Assembly: GCA_910579135.1 (NCBI GenBank)
Contig: CAJTTM010000001.1
Location: forward strand, 62,001 to 126,000
DNA: 64,000 nt
Source of the DNA: an uncultured Erysipelotrichales bacterium
GTDB lineage: Bacteria; Bacillota_I; Bacilli_A; Erysipelotrichales; Coprobacillaceae
Reading direction: 5' to 3'
Within the stretch, counting starts at the first letter, position 1, and each line of letters starts with the position of its first letter. The notes beneath the pieces are model-generated. The model made no database searches. It saw nothing but the letters and a program-made list of their open reading frames with translations, and was not told where the DNA came from. This document shows, piece after piece, positions 51,882 through 60,670 of the stretch. The translations under genes and the position numbers were made by a program.

Positions 51882-52453
51882 AATTAGGATTTTGTATTAC
51901 TGGTTCATTTTGTTCAATGGATGATATGTTATATGTATTAGATATTCTCAAAGATAAATATGATATAGAAATATTTTTATCTGAAACTGTTAATCATTTT
52001 GATACAAGATTTTATAAAAGAGATGAATTAATAAAAGAAATCAAAAAAAGAATTACTTGTCCAATACACACAACAATTCAAGAGTCTGAAGTTTATGGAC
52101 CATTAAAAAAATTAGATATTGTATTTGTTTATCCATGTACAAGTCATACACTATCTAAATTAGTTAATGGAATCAATGATAATTGTATAACGATGATAGT
52201 GAAATCTTCATTAAGAAATCAAGTACCTATTGTATTAGGTATTTATACAAATGATGCATTAGGTAATAGTGGTAAAAATATCTTACAAATCATGAATACT
52301 AAAAATTATTATCTAGTTCCTATGTTTCAAGATCATTATATCAAAAAACCATTAAGTATGATTGCAGATAAAACAAAGGTTGAAGAAACTTTACAACATG
52401 CTTTAAATCATCAGCAAGTACAACCATTTATGTTAGGTTATAAGGAGGTTTGA
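51875..52453 (+). CDS. spoVFB: Dipicolinate synthase subunit B
   Basis: A 192-residue flavoprotein-fold protein (the HFCD/Dfp-like family). KLGFCITGSFCSMDDML at residues 3-19 is the SpoVFB opening, and FVYPCTSHTLSKLVNGINDN is the second conserved block. SD AAAGGTGAT. It is the second subunit of the dipicolinate synthase and abuts dapA, so the whole branch from aspartate semialdehyde to dipicolinate is transcribed together. Confidence 0.93.
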   Translation: MLKLGFCITGSFCSMDDMLYVLDILKDKYDIEIFLSETVNHFDTRFYKRDELIKEIKKRITCPIHTTIQESEVYGPLKKLDIVFVYPCTSHTLSKLVNGINDNCITMIVKSSLRNQVPIVLGIYTNDALGNSGKNILQIMNTKNYYLVPMFQDHYIKKPLSMIADKTKVEETLQHALNHQQVQPFMLGYKEV

Positions 52454-53308
52454 ATGAAAGAAATTTTTACAGCTTTGATTACACCGTTCAATCGTGATTT
52501 AACTATAGATTATCCTGCATTATATCGGCTTATGGATCATTTAATAGAACAAGGAAATAAATCATTTTTACTTTGTGGTACAACTGGAGAAACATCAACT
52601 TTAAAACTTTCCGAAAGAAAAGAATTAGTTGAAAAAGTTTTAGAAAGATATCAAAATATTAGAATCATAATTGGTATTTGTTCAAATAGTACAAGTGAAG
52701 TAATCAGACATATAGAGATGTATAAAGATAATTCTAAAATATATGCTTTTTTGGTGATTGTTCCTTATTATATTAAGCCTTCTCAAGAAGGATTATATAA
52801 ACACTTTGATTTAATAGCATCTTCTACACATAAAAAAATAATGATTTATAACATTCCCTCACGTTGCGGGGTTAATATAGAAGCAAATACAGTCATAAGG
52901 CTTGCGACTAAACATCAAAATATTATAGGAATGAAACAATGTGGAGATCTTGATATGATAAAAGAACTTAAGGAAAATCTTATTCATTTTAAAGTTTATA
53001 TTGGTGATGATCATTTATTATTAGAGGGATTAAAGAAAAGAGCAGATGGTATTATTTCAGTAGCATCTCATTTAGATTATCCTTTAATTGAAAAGATATG
53101 TGAAGATGAAAATGTCTTTAATGATAAGTATTTAAAATTAATAAGTGAATATATCTTCATAGAATCATCTCCATCTCCAATTAAATATATTCTATATAAA
53201 TTAGGTTATATTCAAAACATATTAAGAAGTCCATTAACAACAATCAGTGAACAAAGTGAAATTAAGTTAAAACCACTTATTGAAAAATATCAAAACATTC
53301 CTCATTAA
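52454..53308 (+). CDS. dapA: 4-hydroxy-tetrahydrodipicolinate synthase
   Basis: A 284-residue TIM-barrel aldolase condensing pyruvate with aspartate semialdehyde. The Schiff-base Lys161 (IIGMKQCG), catalytic Tyr132 (IYNIPSRCG) and Thr43-Thr44 (CGTTGE) are in place. It serves lysine and cell-wall synthesis and, here, dipicolinate. In B. subtilis the operon is spoVFA-spoVFB-asd-dapG-dapA; asd and dapG are missing in this copy. A further dapA elsewhere for vegetative growth is possible. SD AAGGAGG. Confidence 0.94.
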   Translation: MKEIFTALITPFNRDLTIDYPALYRLMDHLIEQGNKSFLLCGTTGETSTLKLSERKELVEKVLERYQNIRIIIGICSNSTSEVIRHIEMYKDNSKIYAFLVIVPYYIKPSQEGLYKHFDLIASSTHKKIMIYNIPSRCGVNIEANTVIRLATKHQNIIGMKQCGDLDMIKELKENLIHFKVYIGDDHLLLEGLKKRADGIISVASHLDYPLIEKICEDENVFNDKYLKLISEYIFIESSPSPIKYILYKLGYIQNILRSPLTTISEQSEIKLKPLIEKYQNIPH

Positions 53309-53327
53309 AATAGGGAATGTTTTTTTA
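53293..53327 (+). terminator. Terminator after dapA
   Basis: AAACATTCC (53293-53301), 12-base loop, GGAATGTTT (53314-53322), T run. The 5' arm lies inside the last codons of dapA. Confidence 0.85.
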
Positions 53328-53389
53328 TAAAAAGGTTATATTTCTAATATCATATTTTATGGTGTTTTCCTAACTTATAAAAATTTATT

Positions 53390-53418
53390 TTGAGTTAAAT
53401 AATAAAGTGTGTTATGAT
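53390..53418 (+). promoter_or_regulatory. Promoter of the RNase J2-like gene
   Basis: TTGAGT (53390-53395), 17 bases, TATGAT (53413-53418). Confidence 0.6.
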
Positions 53419-53444
53419 ATCCATGACAAAGAAAGGGTGAAAAG

Positions 53445-55139
53445 ATGAAAAACGATATTATTCGATTTATACCTTTAGGTGGACAAGCTGAAATGGGTAA
53501 AAGCATGTACTGCTTAGAGATAAATGAAAAAATATATATAATAGATTCTGGTTTTCGTTTTCCAGATATTGACAAATTAGGTGTAGATGTTATTATTCCA
53601 AGCTTTCAGTATTTAGAAGAAAGAAAGGATAAAGTAGTAGCAATCATTATTACACATGGGCATGATGATGCGATGGCTGCATTACCTTATCTTTTACGTA
53701 GCATTAATGCTCCTGTATACGCTCCTAATTTAACAGCTGATTTGATTGAACGAATGATCGATCATTATGAACGACATAATAGAATAAAGTTAAATATGAA
53801 TTTAATTAGAGTTAAGCGTAATGCTTCATTGGATATAAAAGGGGTTCTTGTAGAGTTTTTCCCATTGACACATTCTATTCCAGGAAGTGTAGGTGTGGCT
53901 TTATGGACAAGTTATGGTTATATTGTTTACAGTGGTGAATTCATTATAGATTTTGGTGCTCCTGAAGGATTTAGATGTGATATTCAAAAAATGATGGAAA
54001 TAGGAAAGAAAGGTGTTTTGGCATTATTAGTTGAATCATCAAATGCTTATAAAGAAGGGTATACTTCTCCAAATCATAAATTGACTTCAAAGATAGATCA
54101 ATTATTTGAGGACAGTGATAATCGTATTATTATTTCTTCATATGCTCAAAATGTATTTAGAACAAAAGAAATTGTAGAATTAACCAAAAAATATAATCGT
54201 AAGATTGTTTTCTATGGAAGAGATAAACATGATATTACAAATAGTATTTTAAGAATAGGTAAAAAAATGAGAGAACCTGTTATTAAAATTGAAAATACTT
54301 TTGTTGGTGATAAGGATAAGATTGGCAATCCTAGATATGATAAAGATTATGTTATTTTATTATCAGGTAGTCCTAGAAGAATATATCGTGATATCTGTGA
54401 TATTTTAGATGGTGGAGATGATTTATTAAAATTAAGAAAAGATGATACGTTTATTGTGGCTTCACCTGTTTTACCTGGAACTGAAAAGATTGCGAATAAA
54501 GCACATAATGGTTTATTTAAGACAGATGCAAAAATTACTTTATTAAAAAATAAAGATTTACCATCAATGCATGCTTCAATTGAAGATATAAAAGTTATCA
54601 TTCAAATCTTTAATCCCCAATATTATATTCCAGTTAAAGGAGAATACCAACATTTTATTGCGAATAAAAATATTGCGATGGATATGGGAATTAAAGAAGA
54701 TAATATTGTTATCATTGATAATGGTGAGAGAATTTCTTTTGAAAATGGTATATTAGTACAAGGTAGAGATATTTTTGAAGTAGAAGATGTTATGATTGAT
54801 GGTAGTGGTATTGGTGATGTAGGTGAAAAGGTTATTGATGATCGTGTACGTCTTGCTAATGATGGGGTTATCATTATTGGTGTAACAATATCAAGAGAAA
54901 CGAAGGAAATTGTTGCTCAAACTGATTGTCAAACAAGAGGTTTTGTCTATTTAAAAGATTCTCAATATCTTATTAATCAAATTGTTCAAATTTGTGAAAG
55001 TTGCGTATCTTTATTAGCAGAAAATCCAGATATGGATGTGAATGAAGTAAGAATGATTATGAAAGATCAAAGTATGAAATACATATCTCGAGAAACAGGA
55101 AAACGTCCCGTTTTTATACCTGTAATCATAGAAATATAA
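53445..55139 (+). CDS. rnjB: RNase J2-like protein with degenerate metal site
   Basis: A 564-residue beta-lactamase/beta-CASP RNase J protein. The fold is clear: FIPLGGQAEMGKSMY at the start, HSIPGSVGVALWTSYGYIVYSGEF, LLSGSP, and the C-terminal TRGFVYLKD. The metal motif HxHxDH reads H71-G-H73-D-D75-A76, the Asp of TGDFK is Glu165, and the HxSGH motif reads HASIE. This resembles RNase J2, the weakly active or inactive partner of RNase J1. The position between dapA and the spoIIIE homologue matches B. subtilis rnjB. It probably works as a scaffold with an RNase J1 encoded elsewhere. Confidence 0.85.
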   Translation: MKNDIIRFIPLGGQAEMGKSMYCLEINEKIYIIDSGFRFPDIDKLGVDVIIPSFQYLEERKDKVVAIIITHGHDDAMAALPYLLRSINAPVYAPNLTADLIERMIDHYERHNRIKLNMNLIRVKRNASLDIKGVLVEFFPLTHSIPGSVGVALWTSYGYIVYSGEFIIDFGAPEGFRCDIQKMMEIGKKGVLALLVESSNAYKEGYTSPNHKLTSKIDQLFEDSDNRIIISSYAQNVFRTKEIVELTKKYNRKIVFYGRDKHDITNSILRIGKKMREPVIKIENTFVGDKDKIGNPRYDKDYVILLSGSPRRIYRDICDILDGGDDLLKLRKDDTFIVASPVLPGTEKIANKAHNGLFKTDAKITLLKNKDLPSMHASIEDIKVIIQIFNPQYYIPVKGEYQHFIANKNIAMDMGIKEDNIVIIDNGERISFENGILVQGRDIFEVEDVMIDGSGIGDVGEKVIDDRVRLANDGVIIIGVTISRETKEIVAQTDCQTRGFVYLKDSQYLINQIVQICESCVSLLAENPDMDVNEVRMIMKDQSMKYISRETGKRPVFIPVIIEI

Positions 55140-55163
55140 AGCAAGATGATTCTTGCTTTTCTT
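55138..55163 (+). terminator. Terminator after the RNase J2-like gene
   Basis: AAAGCAAGA (55138-55146), TGAT, TCTTGCTTT (55151-55159), then T-rich sequence. Confidence 0.85.
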
Positions 55164-55206
55164 TATTGATTTTTTTTGATATAATATTGCAAAAAGAGGT
55201 GAAAGT

Positions 55207-57486
55207 ATGGCAAAAACAAAACGAACTCAAAAATCAAAAAAAGAAATTATGAATGTTCAACTTCAATATCGTTTGATTGCAGTTTTAATATTATTTTTAA
55301 CTCTTATAGGAGCATTGAAACTTGGAATTGTAGGAAATTGGACACATACACTCATCACCTTTTTTGTAGGAAATTTTTATGGTGTTATTTATGGTGCCAT
55401 AGTACTTTTGTGTGGCTATGTTGTTATTAATGCAAAATTACCAAAATTAAGCGGTCCTCTTGCAGTAGGACTTTATTTATGTATTGTTGCTGCATTGATA
55501 CTAATGACTTATCCATCTACACCTATGAAAGGTATGGATGTAGTGACATCTTTTGTTTCATCTAAAACCTTTAATAAAGGTGGTTTTATTGGGAGCCTTT
55601 TATTTGCTTTTTTAAGTGGTTTATTTGATGTTTTAGGTGCAATGATAGCAGGAGGTTTTTTATTGTTAATTGGCATTACAATTCTAGTAGGAAAAATTTA
55701 TACTTTGTACAAAGTGAAAAAACCTGTTCATAAATCTAAAAACATAAAAAAACAAAAAGAAGAATACGAAAATGTTGAAAAAATTATTCTTGAAACAAAA
55801 CCCATCCTTCCTATTTTTAAAAAGAAAAAAATTACTATTTTCCCAGATAAATCATTTGATGATTATCCAGAAGAGAAAATGGATAAAGAAGATACTTCAA
55901 TATTTGAATTTCATGAAGAAAAAATTAAAGAAGAACCTAAAGTAGAAATAAAAGAGGAAATCAAAGAAAAGAAACCAAAGATTCAGGCTCCTGTTAAAGA
56001 GGAAAAAATACATAAGAATGTTGAAAGAAAGAATTTTAAAGATTATAAATTTCCTCCATTATCATTACTTAAAACAAAATCCACAAATAATTATGCTAAT
56101 GAACGAAATGCAGCAAGTGATAATGCAAGAAAATTAACAGCTGTCTTAAGACAATTTGGAGTAAAAACAAGTGTTGAAAATATCGCAATTGGACCTAGTA
56201 TTACAAAATATGAGCTTAAACTTGAAATTGGTACAAGAGTTAATAAGATATTACAATTACAAGATGATATTAAACTTGCTTTAGCAACTGCAGATATTCG
56301 TATTGAAGCTCCAATTCCTGGTAAACCATTTGTTGGTATTGAAGTTCCTAATTCTAAGGCTTCAATGGTTGCGTTTAAAGATGTATTTCAATCTGCTTTT
56401 CAAAATCAAGATGTCAAAGATAATCAATTAGCCGTTGTTCTTGGAAAAGATATTTCTGGAAGACCAATAGTTGCTCAATTAGATAAAATGCCACATCTAT
56501 TGATTGCAGGAGCAACTGGTTCTGGTAAATCTGTTTGTATTAATACTATTATTACTTCAATTTTAATGCGTGCTCATCCAGAAGAAGTGAAACTTATATT
56601 AGTTGATCCTAAGAAAGTAGAGTTATCAGTCTATAATGGTGTTCCTCATTTATTAGCGCCAGTTGTTACCGATCCTAAAAAGGCAGCAGGGGTATTAAGA
56701 GAAGTTGTTGCTGAAATGGAGAGAAGATATGATGTTTTTGCTAGTGTAAATGCTAGAAATATAAAAGGATATAATGAATATGCTAAAGAGCATAATGCAA
56801 AAGCAAGTGAAGATGATCAAAAGGAAATCTTATCATATCAAGTTGTTATATTGGATGAGGTGGCAGATTTAATGATGGTCGCAAGTAAAGATGTTGAAGA
56901 TTGTATCATGAGGATTGCTCAAATGGCTAGAGCTGCAGGAATTCATCTGATCGTTGCAACTCAAAGACCTTCTACAGATATTATCACTGGTGTTATTAAG
57001 GCCAATATTCCTTCTAGAATTGCATTTGCTGTTTCTTCAAGTATTGATTCTAGGACAATATTAGATACTACAGGTGCAGAAAAATTACTTGGAAAAGGGG
57101 ATATGCTCTTTTCTCCAATGGGTTCTTCATCACCAATAAGAGTTCAAGGAGCGTTTGTATCTGATGATGAGGTAAGTGAGGTTGTTCATTTTGTTTCTCA
57201 ACAAAGAGAAGCAACATATGATGAAAGATATGTCAATGCTAAATCAACTGGTTCTGGTTCTTCATCAGATGACGATGATGAAGATGAAGAATACGAGGAT
57301 TGCAGACAGTTTGTTATTCAAACTCAAAAAGCAAGTACTTCTTTATTGCAAAGACGTTTTAAGATTGGTTATAATAAAGCTGCAAGAATTATTGATCAAT
57401 TAGAGGCTAATGGTGTTATTGGACCTCAAAACGGAAGTAAACCTAGAGAGGTTTATATCCAACAATATAATGAAAATGATTTTTAA
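55207..57486 (+). CDS. spoIIIE: DNA translocase FtsK/SpoIIIE
   Basis: A 759-residue septal DNA pump. There are four N-terminal membrane helices (about 20-165), a charged linker rich in K and E (170-285), then the alpha and beta motor domains with Walker A AGATGSGKS near 435 and VVILDEVADLMMV, and the gamma DNA-reading winged helix at the end (ASTSLLQRRFKIGYNKAARI). In a spore former this moves the chromosome into the forespore. By position it is the spoIIIE counterpart. An extended -10 (TGATATAAT, 55177-55185) precedes SD AGAGGTGA. Confidence 0.93.
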   Translation: MAKTKRTQKSKKEIMNVQLQYRLIAVLILFLTLIGALKLGIVGNWTHTLITFFVGNFYGVIYGAIVLLCGYVVINAKLPKLSGPLAVGLYLCIVAALILMTYPSTPMKGMDVVTSFVSSKTFNKGGFIGSLLFAFLSGLFDVLGAMIAGGFLLLIGITILVGKIYTLYKVKKPVHKSKNIKKQKEEYENVEKIILETKPILPIFKKKKITIFPDKSFDDYPEEKMDKEDTSIFEFHEEKIKEEPKVEIKEEIKEKKPKIQAPVKEEKIHKNVERKNFKDYKFPPLSLLKTKSTNNYANERNAASDNARKLTAVLRQFGVKTSVENIAIGPSITKYELKLEIGTRVNKILQLQDDIKLALATADIRIEAPIPGKPFVGIEVPNSKASMVAFKDVFQSAFQNQDVKDNQLAVVLGKDISGRPIVAQLDKMPHLLIAGATGSGKSVCINTIITSILMRAHPEEVKLILVDPKKVELSVYNGVPHLLAPVVTDPKKAAGVLREVVAEMERRYDVFASVNARNIKGYNEYAKEHNAKASEDDQKEILSYQVVILDEVADLMMVASKDVEDCIMRIAQMARAAGIHLIVATQRPSTDIITGVIKANIPSRIAFAVSSSIDSRTILDTTGAEKLLGKGDMLFSPMGSSSPIRVQGAFVSDDEVSEVVHFVSQQREATYDERYVNAKSTGSGSSSDDDDEDEEYEDCRQFVIQTQKASTSLLQRRFKIGYNKAARIIDQLEANGVIGPQNGSKPREVYIQQYNENDF

Positions 57487-57512
57487 AAAGGATATCAATG
57501 ATATCCTTTTTT
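57485..57512 (+). terminator. Terminator after spoIIIE
   Basis: AAAAAGGATATC (57485-57496), AAT, GATATCCTTTTT (57500-57511). Confidence 0.88.
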
Positions 57513-57586
57513 GTGAATTTATCATTTTTATTTTATTTTTTACTTTTTTGAGTATAATAGGAATATATGTAAAAAAAGGAGACATT

Positions 57587-58852
57587 ATGGAAAATACATT
57601 TGATATGAAAGGATATAAACTTCATTTAATTAAGACAAAGAAGTTTAAAAATATTACAATTTCATTAAGATTACAAAATGAATTAAAAAAAGAAGAAAGT
57701 ACAATAAGAACACTATTAACATTTGTTCTTATTGCTTCAACAAAAAAATATCCATCAACAAAAGAGTTGGCTGCTTATTTAGATGAAATGTATGGAGCTA
57801 GACTTTCAAATCATATTACTACAAAAGGGAAGTCACAGATCATGCAGTTATATTTGGGGTGTGTTAATGAAAATTATCTACCTCAAAAAGAATCACTCAT
57901 AGAAAAACAAATTGAATTGATCAATAATTTATTTTATAAACCTAATATTATTAATGAAGGTTTTGATGAAAAAATTGTTGAATTAAAAAAGAAAGAATTA
58001 AAAGAAAGATTACAAGCAAGTAAAGATGATAAGTTTTCTTATTCTTTAGAACAATTATTTGAATATATGGGAAGAGATTCCGTTTTAGGGATTAAAAGTA
58101 CAGGGTATGAAGAAGAAATTGATAAAATTACTTCTCAAGATTTATATAAATACCTTATAAAATGTATTCAAGAAGATACTAAACATTTATACGTTGTAGG
58201 AGATATTGATGATTCTATAGTTGAGTTATTCCATAAACATTTATCTTTTCCAGAACATCAAAATTCATATGAATCTTCTTATCAATTTAAAAGTAATAAG
58301 CCAGAAATACTAGAAGTGATTGAAACCCAAGATATAACTCAAGCAAAATTAAATATGGGTTATACGATTGATTGTGATTATTTAAGTTCCTCTCATTATG
58401 CTTTTACTGTATTTAATGCTTATTTTGGTGGTTTTTCTCAATCACGCTTATTCCAAGTTGTAAGAGAAGAAAATAGTTTATGTTATTATGTTTCCTCTAG
58501 TTATGATGCATTTAATGGTATAATGATCGTTAATTTAGGAATAGAGGACAGAGATTATCAGAAAGCAAGAGATTTAATAGAACATGAATTACATGAAATA
58601 CAAAGTGGTCATATAAACAATGAAACTCTAGAAATAGCAAAAGGAATGCTTTCTAATGCACTAAGAAAAACGGATGATGAACCAGGAAGTATCATAGCTA
58701 TACAATATAATAGAGATATATGTCAAATGACACAAACAAATGAACAATATTTAGAAGGTTTAATGAATGTTACCAAAGAAGAAATCATTGAAGTCGCAAA
58801 TAAAGTTAAACTAGATACAGTATATCTTTTAACAGGAAAGGAAACTCTATGA
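57587..58852 (+). CDS. M16-family peptidase homologue lacking HXXEH (YmfF-like)
   Basis: 421 residues of the insulinase-like fold (LAAYLDEMYGARLSNH, FSQSRLFQVVREENSLCYYVSS in the C-terminal half) but without the zinc motif HXXEH. In the tandem pairs found in Firmicutes one member is a non-catalytic partner. ATG 57587 follows AAAAGGAG; the frame stays open upstream into spoIIIE, but those residues overlap its terminator and are rejected. It overlaps the next gene by ATGA. Matches ymfF behind spoIIIE in B. subtilis. Confidence 0.87.
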   Translation: MENTFDMKGYKLHLIKTKKFKNITISLRLQNELKKEESTIRTLLTFVLIASTKKYPSTKELAAYLDEMYGARLSNHITTKGKSQIMQLYLGCVNENYLPQKESLIEKQIELINNLFYKPNIINEGFDEKIVELKKKELKERLQASKDDKFSYSLEQLFEYMGRDSVLGIKSTGYEEEIDKITSQDLYKYLIKCIQEDTKHLYVVGDIDDSIVELFHKHLSFPEHQNSYESSYQFKSNKPEILEVIETQDITQAKLNMGYTIDCDYLSSSHYAFTVFNAYFGGFSQSRLFQVVREENSLCYYVSSSYDAFNGIMIVNLGIEDRDYQKARDLIEHELHEIQSGHINNETLEIAKGMLSNALRKTDDEPGSIIAIQYNRDICQMTQTNEQYLEGLMNVTKEEIIEVANKVKLDTVYLLTGKETL

Positions 58853-60129
58853 AAAAAATAACATACGAAACACTAAAAGAAACATTATATTATGATGAAC
58901 TTGATAATGGATTAAAGGTTTTTCTTTTGTCAAAAGAAGGATTCTCTAAAACATATGGAATGTTTACAACGCATTTTGGATCAGTTGATACAACATTTAT
59001 TCCTCCTAATGAAGATAAGATGATTACTGTTCCAGATGGTGTAGCTCATTTTTTAGAACATAAGATGTTTGATATATCAAAAGGTGATGCGAGTGAATTA
59101 TTTGCAAAATTGTCAGCTTCTACAAATGCCTTTACATCTTCATCAAGAACTGCATATCTATTTAATACCACTGCTAATGAATATGAATGTATTGAATTAC
59201 TTTTAGATTTTGTTCAAGAAGAATGTCTTGATGAAAAAAGTATTGAGAAAGAAAAAGGAATCATTAATCAAGAAATTGGAATGTATGATGATGATCCTGA
59301 TTGGCGTTGTTACTTTGGTTCTATTTCTAATTTGTATAAAACACATCCTGTTAAAATAGATATCGCAGGTACAGTAGAAACGGTTAGGCAAATAGATAAA
59401 AGTATTTTAGAAAAATGCTATAGAACATTCTATCATCCAAGTAATATGATGTTATTTATCATAGGGAATATAGATCCTAATAAAGCAATGAATTTAATTA
59501 TTGAAAATCAGAATCAAAAGTCTTTTAATAAACAAACTCCAATCATAAGAAAAGAAATTAAAGAACCTAGAGAAGTCTTTCAATCTTACGAAGAATTAAG
59601 AATGGATGTTGTTATGCCTAAAATCATTGTTTCTATGAAAATTAATGAGATTTTAAAGGAGGGTAAAGAGAAAATAAAGAGAGAAATGGCATTTAATTTG
59701 TTATTAGATATACTTTTTTCAAAGAGCTCTTCACTTTATGAAGAGTGGTTAAATGAAGGAATAATTAATGATAGCTTTAGTGCTAATTTTACTCAAGAAA
59801 GAGATTATGCTTTTTTACAAATTGGTGGAGATACAAAATCACCAGAATTATTAAGAGAGAAAATTAATGATTTATTTTCACATATTAAAGATTATAAAAT
59901 TAATGAAGTTGATTTTATAAGAAACAAAAAGAAAATTATTGGATTACTAATTAATATGTTTAATAGTCCTGAAAGTATTGCAAATATTTTTACACGTTAT
60001 TATTTTGAAGATATAATGGCTTTTGATTTAATCGATATTATTAATGATACATCATTAGATGATATTTATAGTTTATATGATTTGTTTGATATCAATATGA
60101 TCAGTACATTTATTGTAAAAAGTAAATAG
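58849..60129 (+). CDS. M16-family zinc peptidase (YmfH-like)
   Basis: 426 residues. The inverted zinc motif HFLEH is at residues 70-74 (GVAHFLEHKMF), with the distal ligand Glu in IINQEIGMYDDDPDW about 75 residues later. FYHPSNMMLFIIGNI ends the first half-domain. With the preceding inactive homologue it probably forms a heterodimer. The substrate is unknown; related pairs process small peptides, including cofactor or pheromone precursors. Confidence 0.92.
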   Translation: MKKITYETLKETLYYDELDNGLKVFLLSKEGFSKTYGMFTTHFGSVDTTFIPPNEDKMITVPDGVAHFLEHKMFDISKGDASELFAKLSASTNAFTSSSRTAYLFNTTANEYECIELLLDFVQEECLDEKSIEKEKGIINQEIGMYDDDPDWRCYFGSISNLYKTHPVKIDIAGTVETVRQIDKSILEKCYRTFYHPSNMMLFIIGNIDPNKAMNLIIENQNQKSFNKQTPIIRKEIKEPREVFQSYEELRMDVVMPKIIVSMKINEILKEGKEKIKREMAFNLLLDILFSKSSSLYEEWLNEGIINDSFSANFTQERDYAFLQIGGDTKSPELLREKINDLFSHIKDYKINEVDFIRNKKKIIGLLINMFNSPESIANIFTRYYFEDIMAFDLIDIINDTSLDDIYSLYDLFDINMISTFIVKSK

Positions 60130-60139
60130 ATTAGTTATA

Positions 60140-60167
60140 TTGACATCATTATAAGTTATGTTATAAT
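60140..60167 (+). promoter_or_regulatory. Promoter of the 6S-like RNA
   Basis: A perfect TTGACA (60140-60145), 16 bases, TATAAT (60162-60167) with TGT extension. One of the strongest promoters in the window, as expected for a stable RNA. Confidence 0.85.
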
Positions 60168-60173
60168 GAACTT

Positions 60174-60333
60174 GACCTAAGAGTAAATAAATTTCCTACA
60201 CTATAGATAAGGGAATCTGATTTGTGTTTGATGGTGTTGAAAGCCTTTCTTAGAATAGGAATCCTAAAATCAAAACAAAGATGCCCACCTGTACTTAACA
60301 GGGATATCTTAAAGCTCTTAGGTTCCTTTTTTT
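60174..60333 (+). ncRNA. ssrS: 6S RNA candidate
   Basis: About 155 bases with no good reading frame. The ends close a helix, ACCTAAGAG (60175-60183) with CTCTTAGGT (60315-60323), directly followed by T7. An inner helix pairs ATC-x-TTTGT-x-TTTGAT (about 60218-60233) with ATCAAAACAAAGAT (about 60278-60291). Between the two lies a bubble whose 3' side can form the small hairpin CCTGT-ACTTA-ACAGG. A long rod with a central bubble and a small 3' hairpin is the Firmicute 6S pattern, the RNA that binds sigma-A RNA polymerase in stationary phase. SRP RNA was considered, but its conserved loop is absent. Confidence 0.7.
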
Positions 60334-60357
60334 ATTTTAAGAATAAGGAGAAAAAGA

Positions 60358-60585
60358 ATGACAAAGAAAATTGAAGATTTAATTCCTGAAATTAATGCAC
60401 TTGCAAAAAAAGGCAAGGAAGTTGGATTGACTGACGCTGAAAAGAAAAGACAGCAGAAATTAAGAAGTGAATATATTAAAATTTTTAGAGCTCAATTCAA
60501 ACAGCAATTAGAATCTGTTAAGATTGTTGATGAACATGGTCATGATATTACCCCTAAGAAGAAAGATATGAAAAAAATTAACTAA
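60358..60585 (+). CDS. DUF896 (YnzC-like) protein
   Basis: A 75-residue helical protein: IPEINALAKKGKEVGLTDAEKKRQ and LRSEYIKIFRAQFKQQLESVK are the DUF896 signature, and the tail is basic. In B. subtilis ynzC lies between the lexA group and tkt; here too it precedes tkt. The function is unknown. SD AAGGAG. It may be read from its own weak promoter or by run-through from the 6S RNA. Confidence 0.92.
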   Translation: MTKKIEDLIPEINALAKKGKEVGLTDAEKKRQQKLRSEYIKIFRAQFKQQLESVKIVDEHGHDITPKKKDMKKIN

Positions 60586-60670
60586 ATATTAATAAAAATG
60601 TAAAATAATGTTTTATATTTTCGTTTTTTTGTGTATAATGTCTTTGGACTTGAGGAGGAATTAATAAAAT

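Noticed and set aside
60174..60333. SRP (4.5S/scRNA) RNA
   Set aside because: The conserved GGAA-type SRP loop sequence is absent, while the bubble and small 3' hairpin fit 6S RNA.
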